Both the position numbers and the translations under genes were made by a program. A DNA stretch of 64,000 nt from Neodontobutis hainanensis (lineage: Eukaryota > Chordata > Actinopteri > Gobiiformes > Odontobutidae), in NCBI GenBank assembly GCA_024349245.1, contig JALDNG010000016.1:3956001-4020000 (forward strand). The letters run 5' to 3'. The notes below the pieces were generated by a model. It worked only from the letters and a program-made list of their open reading frames with translations. It made no database searches and was not told the origin of the DNA. Below, piece after piece: positions 44,080-55,868 of the stretch (its first letter is position 1; every line of letters starts with the position of its first letter).

Positions 44080-44084
44080 CTATT
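44080..44084. repeat. Target-site duplication, right copy
   Basis: ctatt, identical to 43636-43640. Confidence 0.85.
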
Positions 44085-45454
44085 CCTACTGGCTTTGGCA
44101 TATCCTACACTTTTTATTGCCCAACGTCCTTGTTTCAGTCAACCAATTTAGTGTTTGTTAATGTTCCTTTTATTCGCAGATTGACTTTACAAAAACTGTT
44201 ACAGTGACAGTGGTTTGTTGTTTCTTCATATCTGCCGCACTCTGGTTATGTCAAATTAATCGTTGCTATGATTGGCTAAAACAAGTCTTGTGGTAGGCTA
44301 ATACTAGTGGGTGCTTCATCCAATCACCTTAACAAGTTTCAGACAGAAAGCTCCTCCTTTTTGCACACTTTCAATGGGAGCCTTCCCGGGTGGTTCTGTG
44401 AAACAGACTATGTCATGTGAGTAGTTCTATCTGGCGGAGTCAGGTTAGTGGCAACTAGTCTATGGTGAAACTAGAGTACATATGTCTCATTGTGCATACA
44501 CAATGACAATATTATCCACAGTGTTCAGCAACATTAATATCAATCCAATGAGGAAGTAAGACTTAAAGCTCCACTACCTGATATTCTTTTTGCCGTCCCT
44601 CTTTTAGATTAAACTCTCCCCCAAAGTCTAGGGACCTCTTCTGCTTCTCCTTTTGTTTTTTTTATGTTTTTTTTATAAAACCGGACCTCCACAAAATACT
44701 AATACATTACACCAAACTGAAGTTTAGAGCTTATGAGAAATAGTAGATGGCATCATAGCGGACTAATGGAGGTAAATGGAGGTTAGTTTCTTCAAAACTA
44801 CCATTTTACAAGGCGTTTACTTGAAGAGAAGTGGAGAGGATCAGCAGCAGACATGGCTAAGTGAAGACCGCTGGAAGGACAAACTGGGAGCAAGACAGTG
44901 CCAGTTTAAAGCTCAATAGCCCTGTGATGTGACAGTGTTAGACATTTTCCTAAATAGTTATTCATTTAAAGATTAAACAATTCAAGAGGCAGAATTGAAC
45001 CTTGCAAACACCACTGTTTCATTAAAGGGGGTAGACGAAGGATTATCCCATTTAACCTGTATTGTTTGATTAGCGTACTAAAATTCTAATGACATTCTTT
45101 GGCACACATCACAAGACACTTCATAAATAACTTTTTATAATTAAAAAGAGGTAGCCTACTAAAAAGGTTCTAAAACTACATAAACAGAAAAACGCAGTCA
45201 AAAAGTTAGTAGTTTGGTTCAGTATTTAGTTCAGATATTTTAGCTATTGAGATGTAACATCCTTGTTATTTCTAAACTAAAAAAAAATCACTGCTGAGTT
45301 TTAACATTACAACAGCTTTGAGTCTATAGTCTCCTGCTTCAGTTATTAGTAAATGAACAGAAATAGTCACCTTTAGAATATGCTAACTGCAATGTCCTCG
45401 TGAACTGATAAATGTCAGGTTTTATAAATTTTCTTCTCTCAATGACTGCGTCTG
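44085..45454. other. Gene-free stretch
   Basis: A pair of ccaat-type words (attggctaa near 44271 and ccaatcac near 44320) might belong to an old repeat. No gene is recognised. Confidence 0.4.
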
Positions 45455-45956
45455 TTAATGCAATTTTATCAGTTAATATTAAGTTTGTATCAGAAATACT
45501 TCTTATTCATAAACTCATTAATCCATTCAGACTGAATTTTAGTTTTGAACAATGTTACAACAATGTTTTTGTTACTTCAAACCTTCATATATCGACAAAG
45601 CTTTTAAAATAATAATTTTAAAAAGTAATTTTAGGACAATCTAATGTAGTGTTGTTTTCACATAATAATAATATAATTATTTAAAAGAAAAGCACTAGTT
45701 GTCAAAGGGTCATTGCACTTTTGGTGAGGAGCAGAGGATCCCTTAAGGCCCTCCAGGTAATTTCAGGACAATCTGATGTGGGATTTCAAAATAAAGGTTC
45801 TAGTAAAATTTTATTACTCAGGTTGTTTTTATAGCAACTTTAGGTGGAATTAAAAGAAAACAAAAAAACTGAAATTTTGTTGGAACTGATTAATGAGTTT
45901 GTGGATTAGAAATGTTTCTGAAACAAACTGAATATTAACTGATAAAATTGCATTAA
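45455..45956. mobile_element. About 500-bp element with 95-bp inverted repeats (MITE-like)
   Basis: The left arm 45455-45549 and right arm 45861-45956 are reverse complements at about 80 of 96 positions, sharing the outer words TTAATGCAATTTTATCAG and TTAATATT. The interior also holds a direct repeat, taattttaggacaatctaat (from about 45627) versus taatttcaggacaatctgat (from about 45759). Long terminal inverted repeats without coding capacity fit a non-autonomous DNA transposon, or two inverted insertions of one repeat. A target duplication was not found. Confidence 0.65.
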
Positions 45957-47529
45957 AGCAGAACTAAGTAACATTTTTACCTTCATATATAGTTTTCTAA
46001 GTCCTTACAATGGTTAATCGAGTTGTAGTGGTGTTTTTGAAGTGTGTACGATCCCTCGCTGGCAGGAGTGCTAACCACCAGTTTATGCTCTGTATTTGCA
46101 CAGCATTTTATAACAACACATGCTTAAATAAAGAAAAAACAATAAACGGGAACAATATCATTTTATTTTATAGACCCATGCAGATCTATCTGTGTGACAG
46201 CACACTTTATGTGCAGTGCACCTTTAGCGAGATGGTGCCATGTCAGGACGAGGCGGTAACAACATCTGGGATTTGTTGCCAATGCTAATGTATTATGCAA
46301 CTAAAACTTTGCTTTCAAATGCTTCCCCAGAACCCGGAAGCCCTTTTTACCTTGTCATCATCTCTGCATGCTGCATTGGACGTTTCACGGAGCCGAGTGC
46401 CTGCCCCCAGGGGAGTATCACAGGGACAATTAGATCGGGAAAAAAAGGAGATCTTCAAACGTTGTTTAGAGCCTGGTGCTGCTCATGTTTTGGTTAGCTT
46501 TTCAGAAGTCAAAGGGGTTTCTTCTAGTTGAGCTGGCATGGCCTCAAATACTTCACACTGGCAGTTAATCACTTAGATCTCCGGCAACACAACTGGCCAG
46601 ACCAAGTGTGAAGGAAATATATAAGAGTGAGGAAAGAACATGACAGAGGGAAGTGGGCAGTCTGATGTGACTGGAAAATAATTGCAAAGAGATATGGGCA
46701 CTACACCACAAAGTCAGATTGCTCAAACAGTTGGAAGTGAAAACATTTCTAGTGGCTTTTTCAAGTCGTTACCAAAGTTTTTTTTTTCAATATTAAAAAA
46801 TCTATACTTAAAGTATTATGGATTAATGGCATCATGTGTAAATTAACTAAAAACTGAAAATGCAGAACTAAGTGAACTAATTTGTAAAAATGGGGCATTG
46901 CCTCTCACAGATTTACCTCCAAAGAAATCACCTTATTGTTGAAAACTAGCAGCAGTCATAGACTAAACCAGAAACATGCAAGGGTAGTGTAAAATAAAAG
47001 AAAACATGCTGCTTCAATCAAGGTTGTCCCACTTCAGATTGTAACCCATGGTCATTTTAAAATGATGTGCAACTGGGTCAAAAGTGACACGTTGAGTTGT
47101 TTCTTTAAAGTGTATCCCTCAGGAAAGAAGAGATCTAGAAGAGGCATGGCTTTTTGAAATGCTGTGTTATACAGCAACACCGTATTCACATACAGTATCA
47201 GCATACACTCAACACGTGCACAAGTATGTTATGTCCTTTATGGATTTAAGACTTGTTAATGTGAATGTGTCATTGAGCGTATGTGGGCAAATCACTAGAT
47301 AAAAATAATGGAAACTGTGTGTATTTTACTGATTTTGGTATTTTTTTATATTGAAATGTAAATGTGAAGGAAAAAAATAATTCAGACATTAAATGAACTG
47401 GCATGGACAAAAAAAAACAAAAAAAAAAAACACTAATTTGACTAAATTTCATTGTCAGCCAATCATTGACACATATGCACCAGGCTGACTCATAATACTA
47501 GACTATTCATTTCCAATTTAATTCTGGGA
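45957..47529. other. Gene-free stretch
   Basis: No gene recognised. The first 60 bp (…catttttaccttcatatatag) may extend the neighbouring repeat. A-rich runs lie near 47410-47431. Confidence 0.4.
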
Positions 47530-47660
47530 GAGAACCCCCCACACACTCATACAAGGAGGACATGCAAATTTTAGACAGCCTCCAGCCAAATGGCAAGTTA
47601 AACCTGACTTTGTTAATGTGAGGAGACATGGCAACAGTGCCAGCCACTGCACCACTGTAC
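47530..47660 (-). repeat. Old copy of a dispersed teleost repeat (cargo of the ...GTGGTGCAGTGG... type)
   Basis: Read on the minus strand it starts GTACAGTGGTGCAGTGGC, passes through a 'cactgttgcc'-like word, and ends near AAATTTGCATGTCCTCC. This is a diverged version of the common fish repeat that runs from a GTGGTGCAGTGG head to a GTTTGCATGTTCTCC word. Divergence is high, so the copy is ancient. Confidence 0.5.
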
Positions 47661-49224
47661 TTGCTCTAAATCACAGCTCTGCCAAACGGAGATTTTGGAT
47701 TTAATAGACTTTTTTTTTTACAGCAGACATTCAGGTCTGTCTGATATTATTTAGAGTTGCAATCCATTAAGATGTATCTTTTTCAACAATACATAAAAGC
47801 TTACTTTTTTGGGATGCTTGATCAGAACAAGTATATTGTCAGTGTTATTAGTAATCCCTGTGCATTTTTAGTTTCTGGTTTTGCAACCAGTGAGCCTCTG
47901 CCCTTTGTAACTAAGTGCTCATTAAATTATATTTTTACAAAAATAAATCTCTTAGTACTACATTTTTTGTTGAAAGAAATGAAAAATACTATTTATTTCT
48001 CTTTGATGATTGCCTTGAACTTTGTAACCTAATTCATTTATTCATATATACATTATTAAGTGTTTCATCTTTAGCTTTTGCCATAATTTATTTATAGGGT
48101 CATGGTGCTAATACAATCCCTTAACTGTATGGGAAGATTTTAAGAAATCCAGTGTTAAAACATAATGGTTGAGTAGAATGTTAAAATGTAACAGCAAAAA
48201 GGGAATTTCAAAGCAACACTAGACACTGAAAGCAAGGACATCTTTGATGCTGTACTGTTCCTCGAATGTTCTTCTGTAAACCGGTCTCTGGAGAGACCAT
48301 CAGCTTTAGGTTTTATAGATGCTCAATCCCAGTGTATTGCTGAAGTGCCCTTTAAAAAAATCACACTGATGTAATATAAAAAAAAAAAACTTCCACAAAA
48401 AGGCCAGGGTTGTGTTGTGCACCTTTTTAAATGTACTGTCCAACAGAAAAGATCAGGTGGATAAAATAGCTTACGTAAATAGATTCTGGCTCACTGCAGA
48501 CGCAAGGCAAAAGGTCTAACATAGCTTTAGATAATGTTTTAGATAAGCTTCAGATAAGGTGCCATGGAGCAGCAGGAGCGCTTTAACCTGGATGACAAGA
48601 GTCTTTTGTTCCTTGCCCTCCTCTTCTTATCTCGGTTTTATGTCAGGCTCTTAAAGCATTTACAAAATATATATAATATATATAAAGTAGAACCACTGCA
48701 AGACGGCGTATGAGATACAATTCTAATATGTAACACAGCTATAATTTAGAATCAAACATTAGGAATATATGCATTCTGTTGGACAAATATCCCTCTCATG
48801 CCCCTTCTTGATCTTGTGATCTCAGGACACATTCGCACAGCTGCTGTGAATAAAAAAAGTGTCCCTGGGCTCCTTATAATGTTCTTACAACCCATCCCAC
48901 ACACTTAGAGCGTCTTTCAGAGCAAAACATTGCTGAGAAAGCATTCAAAGACCGCCACTGAAAATCAGTAATTTTCCAGCGACTGATTTGTGAATGCATA
49001 GTTTGGGGGTGTTTTGATTTTATTGAGGCACTTTCTCTATGCATTATTTTCATGGCGAATGTGCAGAGATTTGATCATTAAAATTAAACTCTCTCTTTGT
49101 AGCTGTCGCAGGACCTTCCACAGGGGACACGCACCCAAATGAACCTCACTTTGGTTCTTATACTTTATTCACACACACGCGCACACAAACAGTAACCCTG
49201 CTGGCTCCAGATAACACTCATCAA
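47661..49224. other. Gene-free stretch
   Basis: AT-rich; a short palindromic TA run is at about 48667-48682. No exon or RNA gene was recognised. Confidence 0.45.
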
Positions 49225-49310
49225 CCTCCATCCTGTCACTACAGACTCGACGAAAGGAAGCAGCTTGAGCCTGGAGGTGGAGAATGGAAAAAGACAGTGT
49301 GGCAGTGTGA
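49225..49310 (+). repeat. Exon-like segment, copy A of a diverged pair
   Basis: Positions 49246-49309 match 51607-51670 at about 50 of 64 positions, mostly by transitions, and the similarity continues about 20 bp upstream through a shared ...cacaga/tacaga junction. Copy A reads openly (LDERKQLEPGGGEWKKTVW) from a polypyrimidine-AG to a possible gag|gtttgt. I do not recognise the peptide. It may be a decayed exon pair or simply a repeat family. Confidence 0.4.
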
Positions 49311-50002
49311 GGTTTGTGTAACTAGCACTCTGCCCTAACCCTAACTCACACTGACTGCGTCCCTGTTACAAACATCCTCAAACTTAACTGCAGTAAATAT
49401 GAAAATATCTACTGCTACAACTATTTTACCAAATCATTAATGAGTCACATTTTTTTATCCCTCGATATAGTATCAACATTTTGGGGTCACCCAAGATTAG
49501 TTAAGTTGAAATGGCTTTTCCTAATTTTACTTTTCGGTAAAACTTCTAAACTAAAAGTAGTAACTTCTTCATTTCTTGGGTTTTACTTCCTCCTACCTGT
49601 ATTAGAAAGAACCTCCTGTTTGATAATTCTCTTTTTGTCAATAAGAAGCAAGAGCAGGACGGCTGTCTGCACGTTCAAAGGGTTTCAGACAATGGCAGAC
49701 AGGTAAAAGTAGTTTGCAGTTTCCATTTTCTTAAATCTTTGAGTAGATCGTCTTGTGTAGCGGTGGAACTGGTACAATCTAGACACGGGATGCAATGTTT
49801 TTGCCATGTTCATCGTTCATAAAGCGAGAGTCATGCAGGCTGTTTCTGATACCACTCCCTAGAGCCCATCCACACAATCACTATATAGTCTGTTAGTAAA
49901 TGGTTTTGATCACAGAGCGGCCATTTTTTAGTCGCCATTAGTTGCATAACTCTGGCGCACATCTGTTCTCTGATAAATCACGCAAAGCAGTCTATTGCAC
50001 AC
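49311..50002. other. Gene-free stretch
   Basis: Nothing recognised apart from ccctaaccctaa near 49334, which is only two telomere-like units. Confidence 0.4.
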
Positions 50003-50590
50003 ATCCTCCACTTGAGGCAGGAGCTCTCCACCAACCTGAAGGGGGCAAGCCGCCCTTTTCCAGCTGATAATCATGGCCTCGGAACTGGAGGTGCTGATCC
50101 TCAACCCAGCCACTTCGCATTCGGCTGCAAACTCCCAGTGCACGCTGAAGGTCCTAGCTTAAGAGGACAACATCATCTGCAAAAAGCAGAGACAAGATCC
50201 TGTGGTCCCCAAACCAGACTCCCTCCGGCCCCTGGCTGCACCTAGAAATCCTGTCCATAAAGATGATGAACAGGACCGGTGACAAAGGGCAGCCCTGACA
50301 GAGTCTTACTGAAGGCAAGGAAAACTTTCAAACACTTTAAAACATTCTTCTGGAGCACCCTTCCACAGGATGCTGTGAGGAACACGTTCAAATGCCTTCT
50401 CCAGATCCATAAAGCACATGTGGACTGGTTGGGCTAACTCCTGTGAACCCTTTCAGCAACCTGAAGAGGGTATAAAGCTGGTCCCGTGTTCCACATCCGG
50501 GATAAAAAAAAAAACATTGTTCCGTCTGAATCTGAGGTTCAACTATTGGCCACTTTCCTGGGGAAGCTGTGGAGTGTGATCCACCTACTG
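50003..50590 (-). mobile_element. Rex3 (RTE-clade LINE) reverse-transcriptase core fragment
   Basis: Minus-strand translation runs through the RT core: CQGCPLSPVLFIIFMDRISR, then a LLFADDVVLL block whose FADD catalytic motif lies at 50172-50183, then AECEVAGLRISTSSSEAMII and PLQVGGELLPQVED. Shorter RT text further upstream on the element reaches about 50590. It is truncated at both ends: the post-RT region present in the 29.9-kb copy is absent. Frame breaks show it is inactive. It abuts a Penelope-like element of opposite orientation. Confidence 0.85.
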
Positions 50591-51395
50591 TCAGACTGTG
50601 GATACCCCAGGTGGACATTCAACAAAACCAAGAGGACAAAGAGAACAAATAGACAGGAACCAGGAACTAAAGGGATGTAGTCATCCTTTATGTGTCTGGT
50701 TTATTAGAAAAACTTAAAAGAATTTTCTACAAACACAACATTCCAGTCCACTTTAAACCAAGGAACACGCTGTGTCAAAATCTGGTCCATCCTAAAGACA
50801 AGATCCCTTCGCACAAAGTAATGTGGTTTATGCAGTTTAGTGAAGAGTGCAGTGACAGTTATGTTGGAGAAACGAAACAACAGCTTCACAAGAGGATGTA
50901 TCAGCACAGAAGAACCAATCCTGGAGGACCTGAGTCTGCAGCCCACCTCCACCTCAAAGAGAAAGGAACTTCCTTTGAGGGCAGCAATGTTCGAATATGG
51001 CCAGAGGCCAGATGGTTTGAGAGAGGGGTGAAGGAAGCCATTTTGTTCAAATTAAAAATCCCTTTCTGAACAGAGAAGGTGGCCTCAGATTCATGTGTCC
51101 TAGTATTTACAAAAGTGTTTTGAAACCTAAATCAAAAGAGTTTCACTATAGAACAACAACACCTGAATGGAGCAGTGACACTAACAACTCACCTGAGCCT
51201 TTAACATCCCTCACATCAGGAGTCACCCTGCCCTTTCAAACATGGAACAAGAACAGCCTGGTGCAATTGGAGGTCAGGTCAAACCCGTCCCTCTAGAGAA
51301 ATAAGCTTAGCCCTCATATCAGCTGATCTCAGAATTAAAAAAGTCTCTTGGAATTAACAGACAGAAACATCTTCACCTTGAAAACCTTTTGACAA
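50590..51395 (+). mobile_element. Penelope-like element, GIY-YIG endonuclease region and 3' pLTR, frameshifted
   Basis: The plus strand encodes the C-terminal part of a fish Penelope-like retroelement. It reads VSGLLEKLKRIFYKHN, NIPVHFKPRNTL, then the endonuclease core SYVGETKQQLHKRM (YVGET at 50860-50874), and QHRRTNPGGPESAAHLHLK to RWFERGVKEAI. The upstream GIY-equivalent NVVYAV lies in another frame (50820-50837, followed by a stop). The downstream LNREGGLRF (from 51066) is also out of frame, so at least two frameshifts inactivate it. From 51321 to 51383 it carries a terminal-repeat segment also found in the wapl intron at 62062-62120. Penelope elements use GIY-YIG endonuclease and an RT related to telomerase. 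Confidence 0.82.
51321..51383 (+). repeat. Penelope pLTR segment with decayed hammerhead-like module
   Basis: Contains AGTCTCTTGGAATTAACAGA followed by an AGAAAC word and ATCTTCACCTTGAAAA. It aligns well with 62062-62120, where the same stem-loop is better preserved. In this copy the right half of stem II is broken, so ribozyme activity is not expected. Confidence 0.65.
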
Positions 51396-51585
51396 TATCA
51401 ACTGGCCTGACCCATACCATACCACACCACATACCAAATTAGGTATATGCGACTTTACAGATTCCATACAATAATGATTTGATTTGTTGTTATAATAGTA
51501 GCCTATATATATTTCAGTGTTCACAGGAAAAACAATGCTAATGTGCCCCAACTAACTCTAATGCGCTCTCGTGATTTGAATTACA

Positions 51586-51672
51586 CTCCCATCTTCTCTT
51601 CACAGACTTGACAAAAAGAAGTAGCTTAAACTCAGAGTTGGAGAATGGAAGAAGGCAGTGAGGCAGTGCGGC
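51586..51672 (+). repeat. Exon-like segment, copy B of a diverged pair
   Basis: Diverged duplicate of 49225-49310. It keeps the tcttcacag junction but has an in-frame TAG early in the segment, so it is not coding in the frame shared with copy A. The Rex3 and Penelope fragments lie between the two copies. Confidence 0.4.
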
Positions 51673-52727
51673 GCTCGTAGCAGTACCACTCTCCTTTGCT
51701 CCTCATCTGGCTCGCCTGTGGACAGAGCTCATCTGTTGGAGTGCAGGTCACGCACATTCAGGAATACAGATGGGCTTGTGGGTCTTTCTGCCCTGCCACT
51801 CAATGATTCAAGGCGAGAGATTAAAGCAGTAGGCGCTACCTGCACATGTTCAAACAGTAGAGGTGTTTGTTTGTTCGGATGGGAGTGTATTTGTGGAGGC
51901 GTGTTTACACATTTGACTCGCTTGTACCTATACGGTTAAGCCTCCCTTTGCTGCTCTATTGCTAGTGCTCACAGGCCTCCGTCTATGTATTTTATCCCCT
52001 GGGACCGGTTATGCCTGGGTGGCCCTGGGTCTAGCTGCAAATGTGCATGCAAGTAAGCAAGTCAACAGTGAAAGCTTCCATTTAGACTGAGAACAGTATG
52101 CTGTGGCAAGCACAATCTGCACAAACCATTCTGAATCTAAAGCCTTTAGAGTGAACGTGGACATATGTTTAAATCCTGTAAACAAGGCAATGAATGTCAG
52201 CTTTTGGCATTTGAGCTAAAGATTTGGCAAATACTTTTGTTAAGGCTTCCTTTCCAAGATGTTCAACTAAATTTAAGAGTTTTTTTTTTTTATGCATGGT
52301 TGATATCACCCGGATGGCTGTATAATTAGCAACAAGTTATAAACAAATATTCTCTAGTCTACAGTGTGTACAGCTGACATAACAGACCACCAAAGATGGC
52401 TATGGGAAAAATTGGAATTTGGAAGTATTGCACTAAATTTAGCAGAGTAAAAAAAAACTAATTGTGTTTGGTAGCCATGGTGCAGTCTACAATGTGTTCT
52501 TGCGCCTGCTTGATTTGTATTTACTGAATGAGGGCTGTGTTGATGGTCAGCGAAGTATTGAGCCTCTTCATAAATGTTTCAACACTCTCTGCGGTGAGTG
52601 TGAATCCACCAGCGTACGTGCGACTGACTGCATCAGCGAGACGAGGGCGTTTATCTCTCAGAAGACAGCAGAGTTCTAGCAGCTTGAGGCAAAATCAGTA
52701 GGCAACATCTCTGATGAGACGATACTC

Positions 52728-52730
<3 letters not shown>
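51673..52730. other. Gene-free stretch, moderately GC-rich at its start
   Basis: The segment 51680-52050 has more balanced composition than its surroundings. I recognise no exon, promoter or RNA gene in it. Confidence 0.4.

Positions 52731-52819
<89 letters not shown>
52731..52819. repeat. (TG)n microsatellite
   Basis: About 44 pure TG units; His/Thr frames on the opposite strand are artefacts of it. Confidence 0.97.
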
Positions 52820-52822
<3 letters not shown>

Positions 52823-54250
52823 GCTGCATACAAACATGTGGGTGTGTGCAGTAGGTAGAACACTGCAGTCAGAGGCTGAGTGCTCACACCACCTAGTGGT
52901 GTCACAACTCTGAATGATGTCTATGAAAGCAGCAGGTTGACAGAAACAAAACAATGTTTACAGCAGTCGACTAATCACCCACTCAGTCTTTCATTCACTA
53001 TCAAGCAAGTGTGAGACAAATCACGTGGAGGTACAAAGATAATTCCTGTTGTAATGAATATTCAAAACAAAAAAAAATAAAAAAAAAAACTGGAAAAGAG
53101 CTTGAAAATATAAAGAATTGTCTAGAAGTGCACACAGTGAAATATGCCAGAGATAAAAGCATGAATGCAAAGAACTGTGAAATGCAGCAGCTTCATCAAC
53201 AGGATTGTGATTGGCAGGTGGGCAACAACAATTCCTTGTGCTCTGCATAGTCTCCTTTATTCTTTTATGCCTCATTTTTGGTCTCTGTGGATGACAGAAC
53301 ATGGGGCATGTTAACCTGTGCGAGCTGCTGATTTTTTTCCTCGGTTAAATCCACTTTCTTGCTACTGCCTACTACTGAAAAGCTTTCATGTATAATGTAT
53401 ATGGGCAAATGAAAAGCGTGGGACACCAGTCGTCTATACGTTCAGCATTCACACTCCTTGGATTAGAAATCTGCAGCAGCACAATATTTAAATCACATAT
53501 TTGCTTTTGTTGGGAGAGAGGAATGGAGGGTGTAAGGACTTAATTATATTCCATTTGTGTGCCGTTCACAAAACTCATTCTGCTGTCATGCCTTGTGCTG
53601 ATGTAAGGTGTTGTTTTTGCATTGTTTGTAGTATCATGGTTGACACAGCTGTCGCCTGCCTGGAATCAAGGTGGCCACAAGTATTTCCCAGAACACCGTA
53701 AGCTAGTTGCAAATGCGACTCCCTGCTAGTGCTAGCAAGGAGAATCTTTTGTTTCTATTATGCGCAAGTCAGTCAGGCTGAGGGGCCACATCCACACACT
53801 GTCAGTGTTGAGTGCCGTTAAGTATACCAGCAGCACTGGACCATCACTCCATCTGAGACAGTTTGTCAGGGATGGAAAAAAAATGAGGGTGGCGCACACA
53901 TTTTCCCTTGTGGCCTTGTAGGTTACGGCAAGTGAGACGAGATAAAAATACAAATACACTGAGCGGCTGATACGCCGATGAATACCAAAAGGAAGGCGAG
54001 GGGGAAACTAAACATCAATTTGAGCAAGCTAGTGTTTACCTCCCATAGGTCTGGATGCATAAAGCTTACAAGTCTGGAAATGAAAAAATGCCCCACTGAT
54101 CAAACAATGAAGAAAAAAAACAAACAAACACAGGGGGCGTTTACTGAAAGTAGCAACTTTTTGTTTGAGATACAGCTTTTTACATGTAACCAAAGACAGT
54201 GTCCTTGAAACAGGTACAAACAAGTTTTTTATCTTTCTGCAATTTTTGTT
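52820..54250. other. Downstream flank of wapl
   Basis: No exon recognised. On the minus strand an AATAAA occurs at 53256-53261, about 2.5 kb past the wapl stop; it is a possible but unproven end of the transcript. An A-rich run is at 53069-53089. Confidence 0.4.
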
Positions 54251-55802
54251 TTTCAAAATGACAACTCAGAAATATTGTATAAAATAAAAATATCAGCTTC
54301 AGGAAAAAAGTAGTCTAAGCATTTAAATGTCCATTAACCATTATGTACAGGTGTATTTACAATGTAAATTTCCATTCAGACCTAATTTTGCAAAGTAGAC
54401 AGTAAACACAAAGTAATGTGCACTGCAGCCCGACGGACCGGATAAATACGGCTATGGCTGTCATTCAGTCAGTGATCAAATGCGAGCAGAACAAGACATG
54501 GCTGCTTTACACAGAGGCATCTACAGGGTTCAGGTGCATCAGTACAGCTTCATATGACACAACAAAGGAATAAATTAATGGGAGCCAAAAGACATTCTCC
54601 AATGCTGACACATTACAATGCAGGAGCCCAAAATGGAGCACGGGTTGGACAAACAATGATTCAATCTAAAAAGAAAATGACATAACTGAAATGAGAATGC
54701 AATTCATGTGTCCATGTCCAGCTACTGCACTGCAACTAGTTGATTAAAAACATAATAGGAACTCACATCACACCTCAGGAGATAAATTATATGATTAGGT
54801 AAAATCTTAAAGATTAACTAACATTGTTATTTTAAAAAGGATGCACTGCTCTCATTCTTAAATCATCTAATATGTTGTAACAGTGGGTTTAAAACCGAAT
54901 GATAATTAATTAATCTAAAACCACGGGCAAATTGATAATAGGCAGAATTTATAATGCCATTATAAATTAAAAAGGAAAAAAAGTTTCATAAATCTGGGAA
55001 AATGCCCTTAAGAGAGTATAAACAAAATGCTAAGAGAAGAGCAATGCAGCTGAATAAAATTTCACAACATAAAAAAAGGGAGCAAAAAGGATCAAAGACT
55101 TGTATCAGATAAATCTCTCCCTTCCCTTAACATTCATCTCAAGCCAAACACAAATATGTAGCTAAAATGGTTGTATGCATTCAAAAGGATTCCACACCCG
55201 TTTAGAAAGACATCTAAAATCCATGAAAATGGTGATTTTACATGCTAAACAATGTCCTTACCAATGGCGTCAATGTAGAGAACAGATAAAATGTAATGAT
55301 CCCAAAAATCTGACAGTTGACATCCGGCTGGATGTTGCAGGGACAGAGACCAAGCAACCTCCTTGAACATCCCTTTTTGGGACATTTCAGGACATAGTCT
55401 AAAGCATGTTCAGTTCAGACATTCCACACAGTCCTGAGCGACTTGTGTGACTTAACAAAGGCCTAGGTTTCTGCCTAATTTCCAGTTACCTGAGGAGTAT
55501 CTGGACTATGTGGAGTGGATCACAGGTGAGTGGAGCTAAAGCGTCTGCAGGTCAGGCTGAGTGGACAGCTTGGGTTCACACTGTGCTCCAGAGACAATTT
55601 TTTGTATTTTTGATGTGCATGGACACACATCAGTGTTTGCCTTGGGGAGTCTAAATAGAGAGTGATCACAGCTTTGGGTGATCCGGTGAAGTCAAGGGAT
55701 TGCTGTGAGCCTCCACTGACCCCTGTGGCTCCTGTCAGTTAGAGACCACGAGCAGCCTCCTCCCTTTAATGTGCAGCCAAGAGTTTGCTGTGCTACTGTC
55801 TG
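54251..55802 (-). other. wapl: Probable wapl 3' UTR (end not resolved)
   Basis: This lies directly after the wapl stop codon. It has no splice-bounded coding sequence, and vertebrate WAPL mRNAs carry long 3' UTRs. I found no canonical AATAAA on the minus strand in this interval. An ATTAAA at 55765-55770 is only about 35 nt after the stop, and the first AATAAA is further on at 53256-53261. The left boundary given here is therefore arbitrary. Confidence 0.35.
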
Positions 55803-55868
55803 TTAACAATGCTCCAGGTAGTCGATGACTCGGGAGATGGACTTCTGTCCCGTGGTGCCCACTGCACA
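55803..55868 (-). CDS. wapl: wapl last coding exon
   Basis: Encodes CAVGTTGQKSISRVIDYLEHC and the TAA stop (55803-55805). The acceptor CAG is at 55869-55871. Vertebrate WAPL ends in the same YLEHC. Phase 0 with the exon upstream. Confidence 0.96.
   Translation of the reverse strand, partial: CAVGTTGQKSISRVIDYLEHC

Noticed and set aside
49334..49346. Telomere-like ccctaaccctaa
   Set aside because: Only two units; expected by chance, no interstitial telomere array.
52651..52954. His/Thr-rich frames on the minus strand
   Set aside because: Translation of the (TG)n tract; same reason for 40125-40448.
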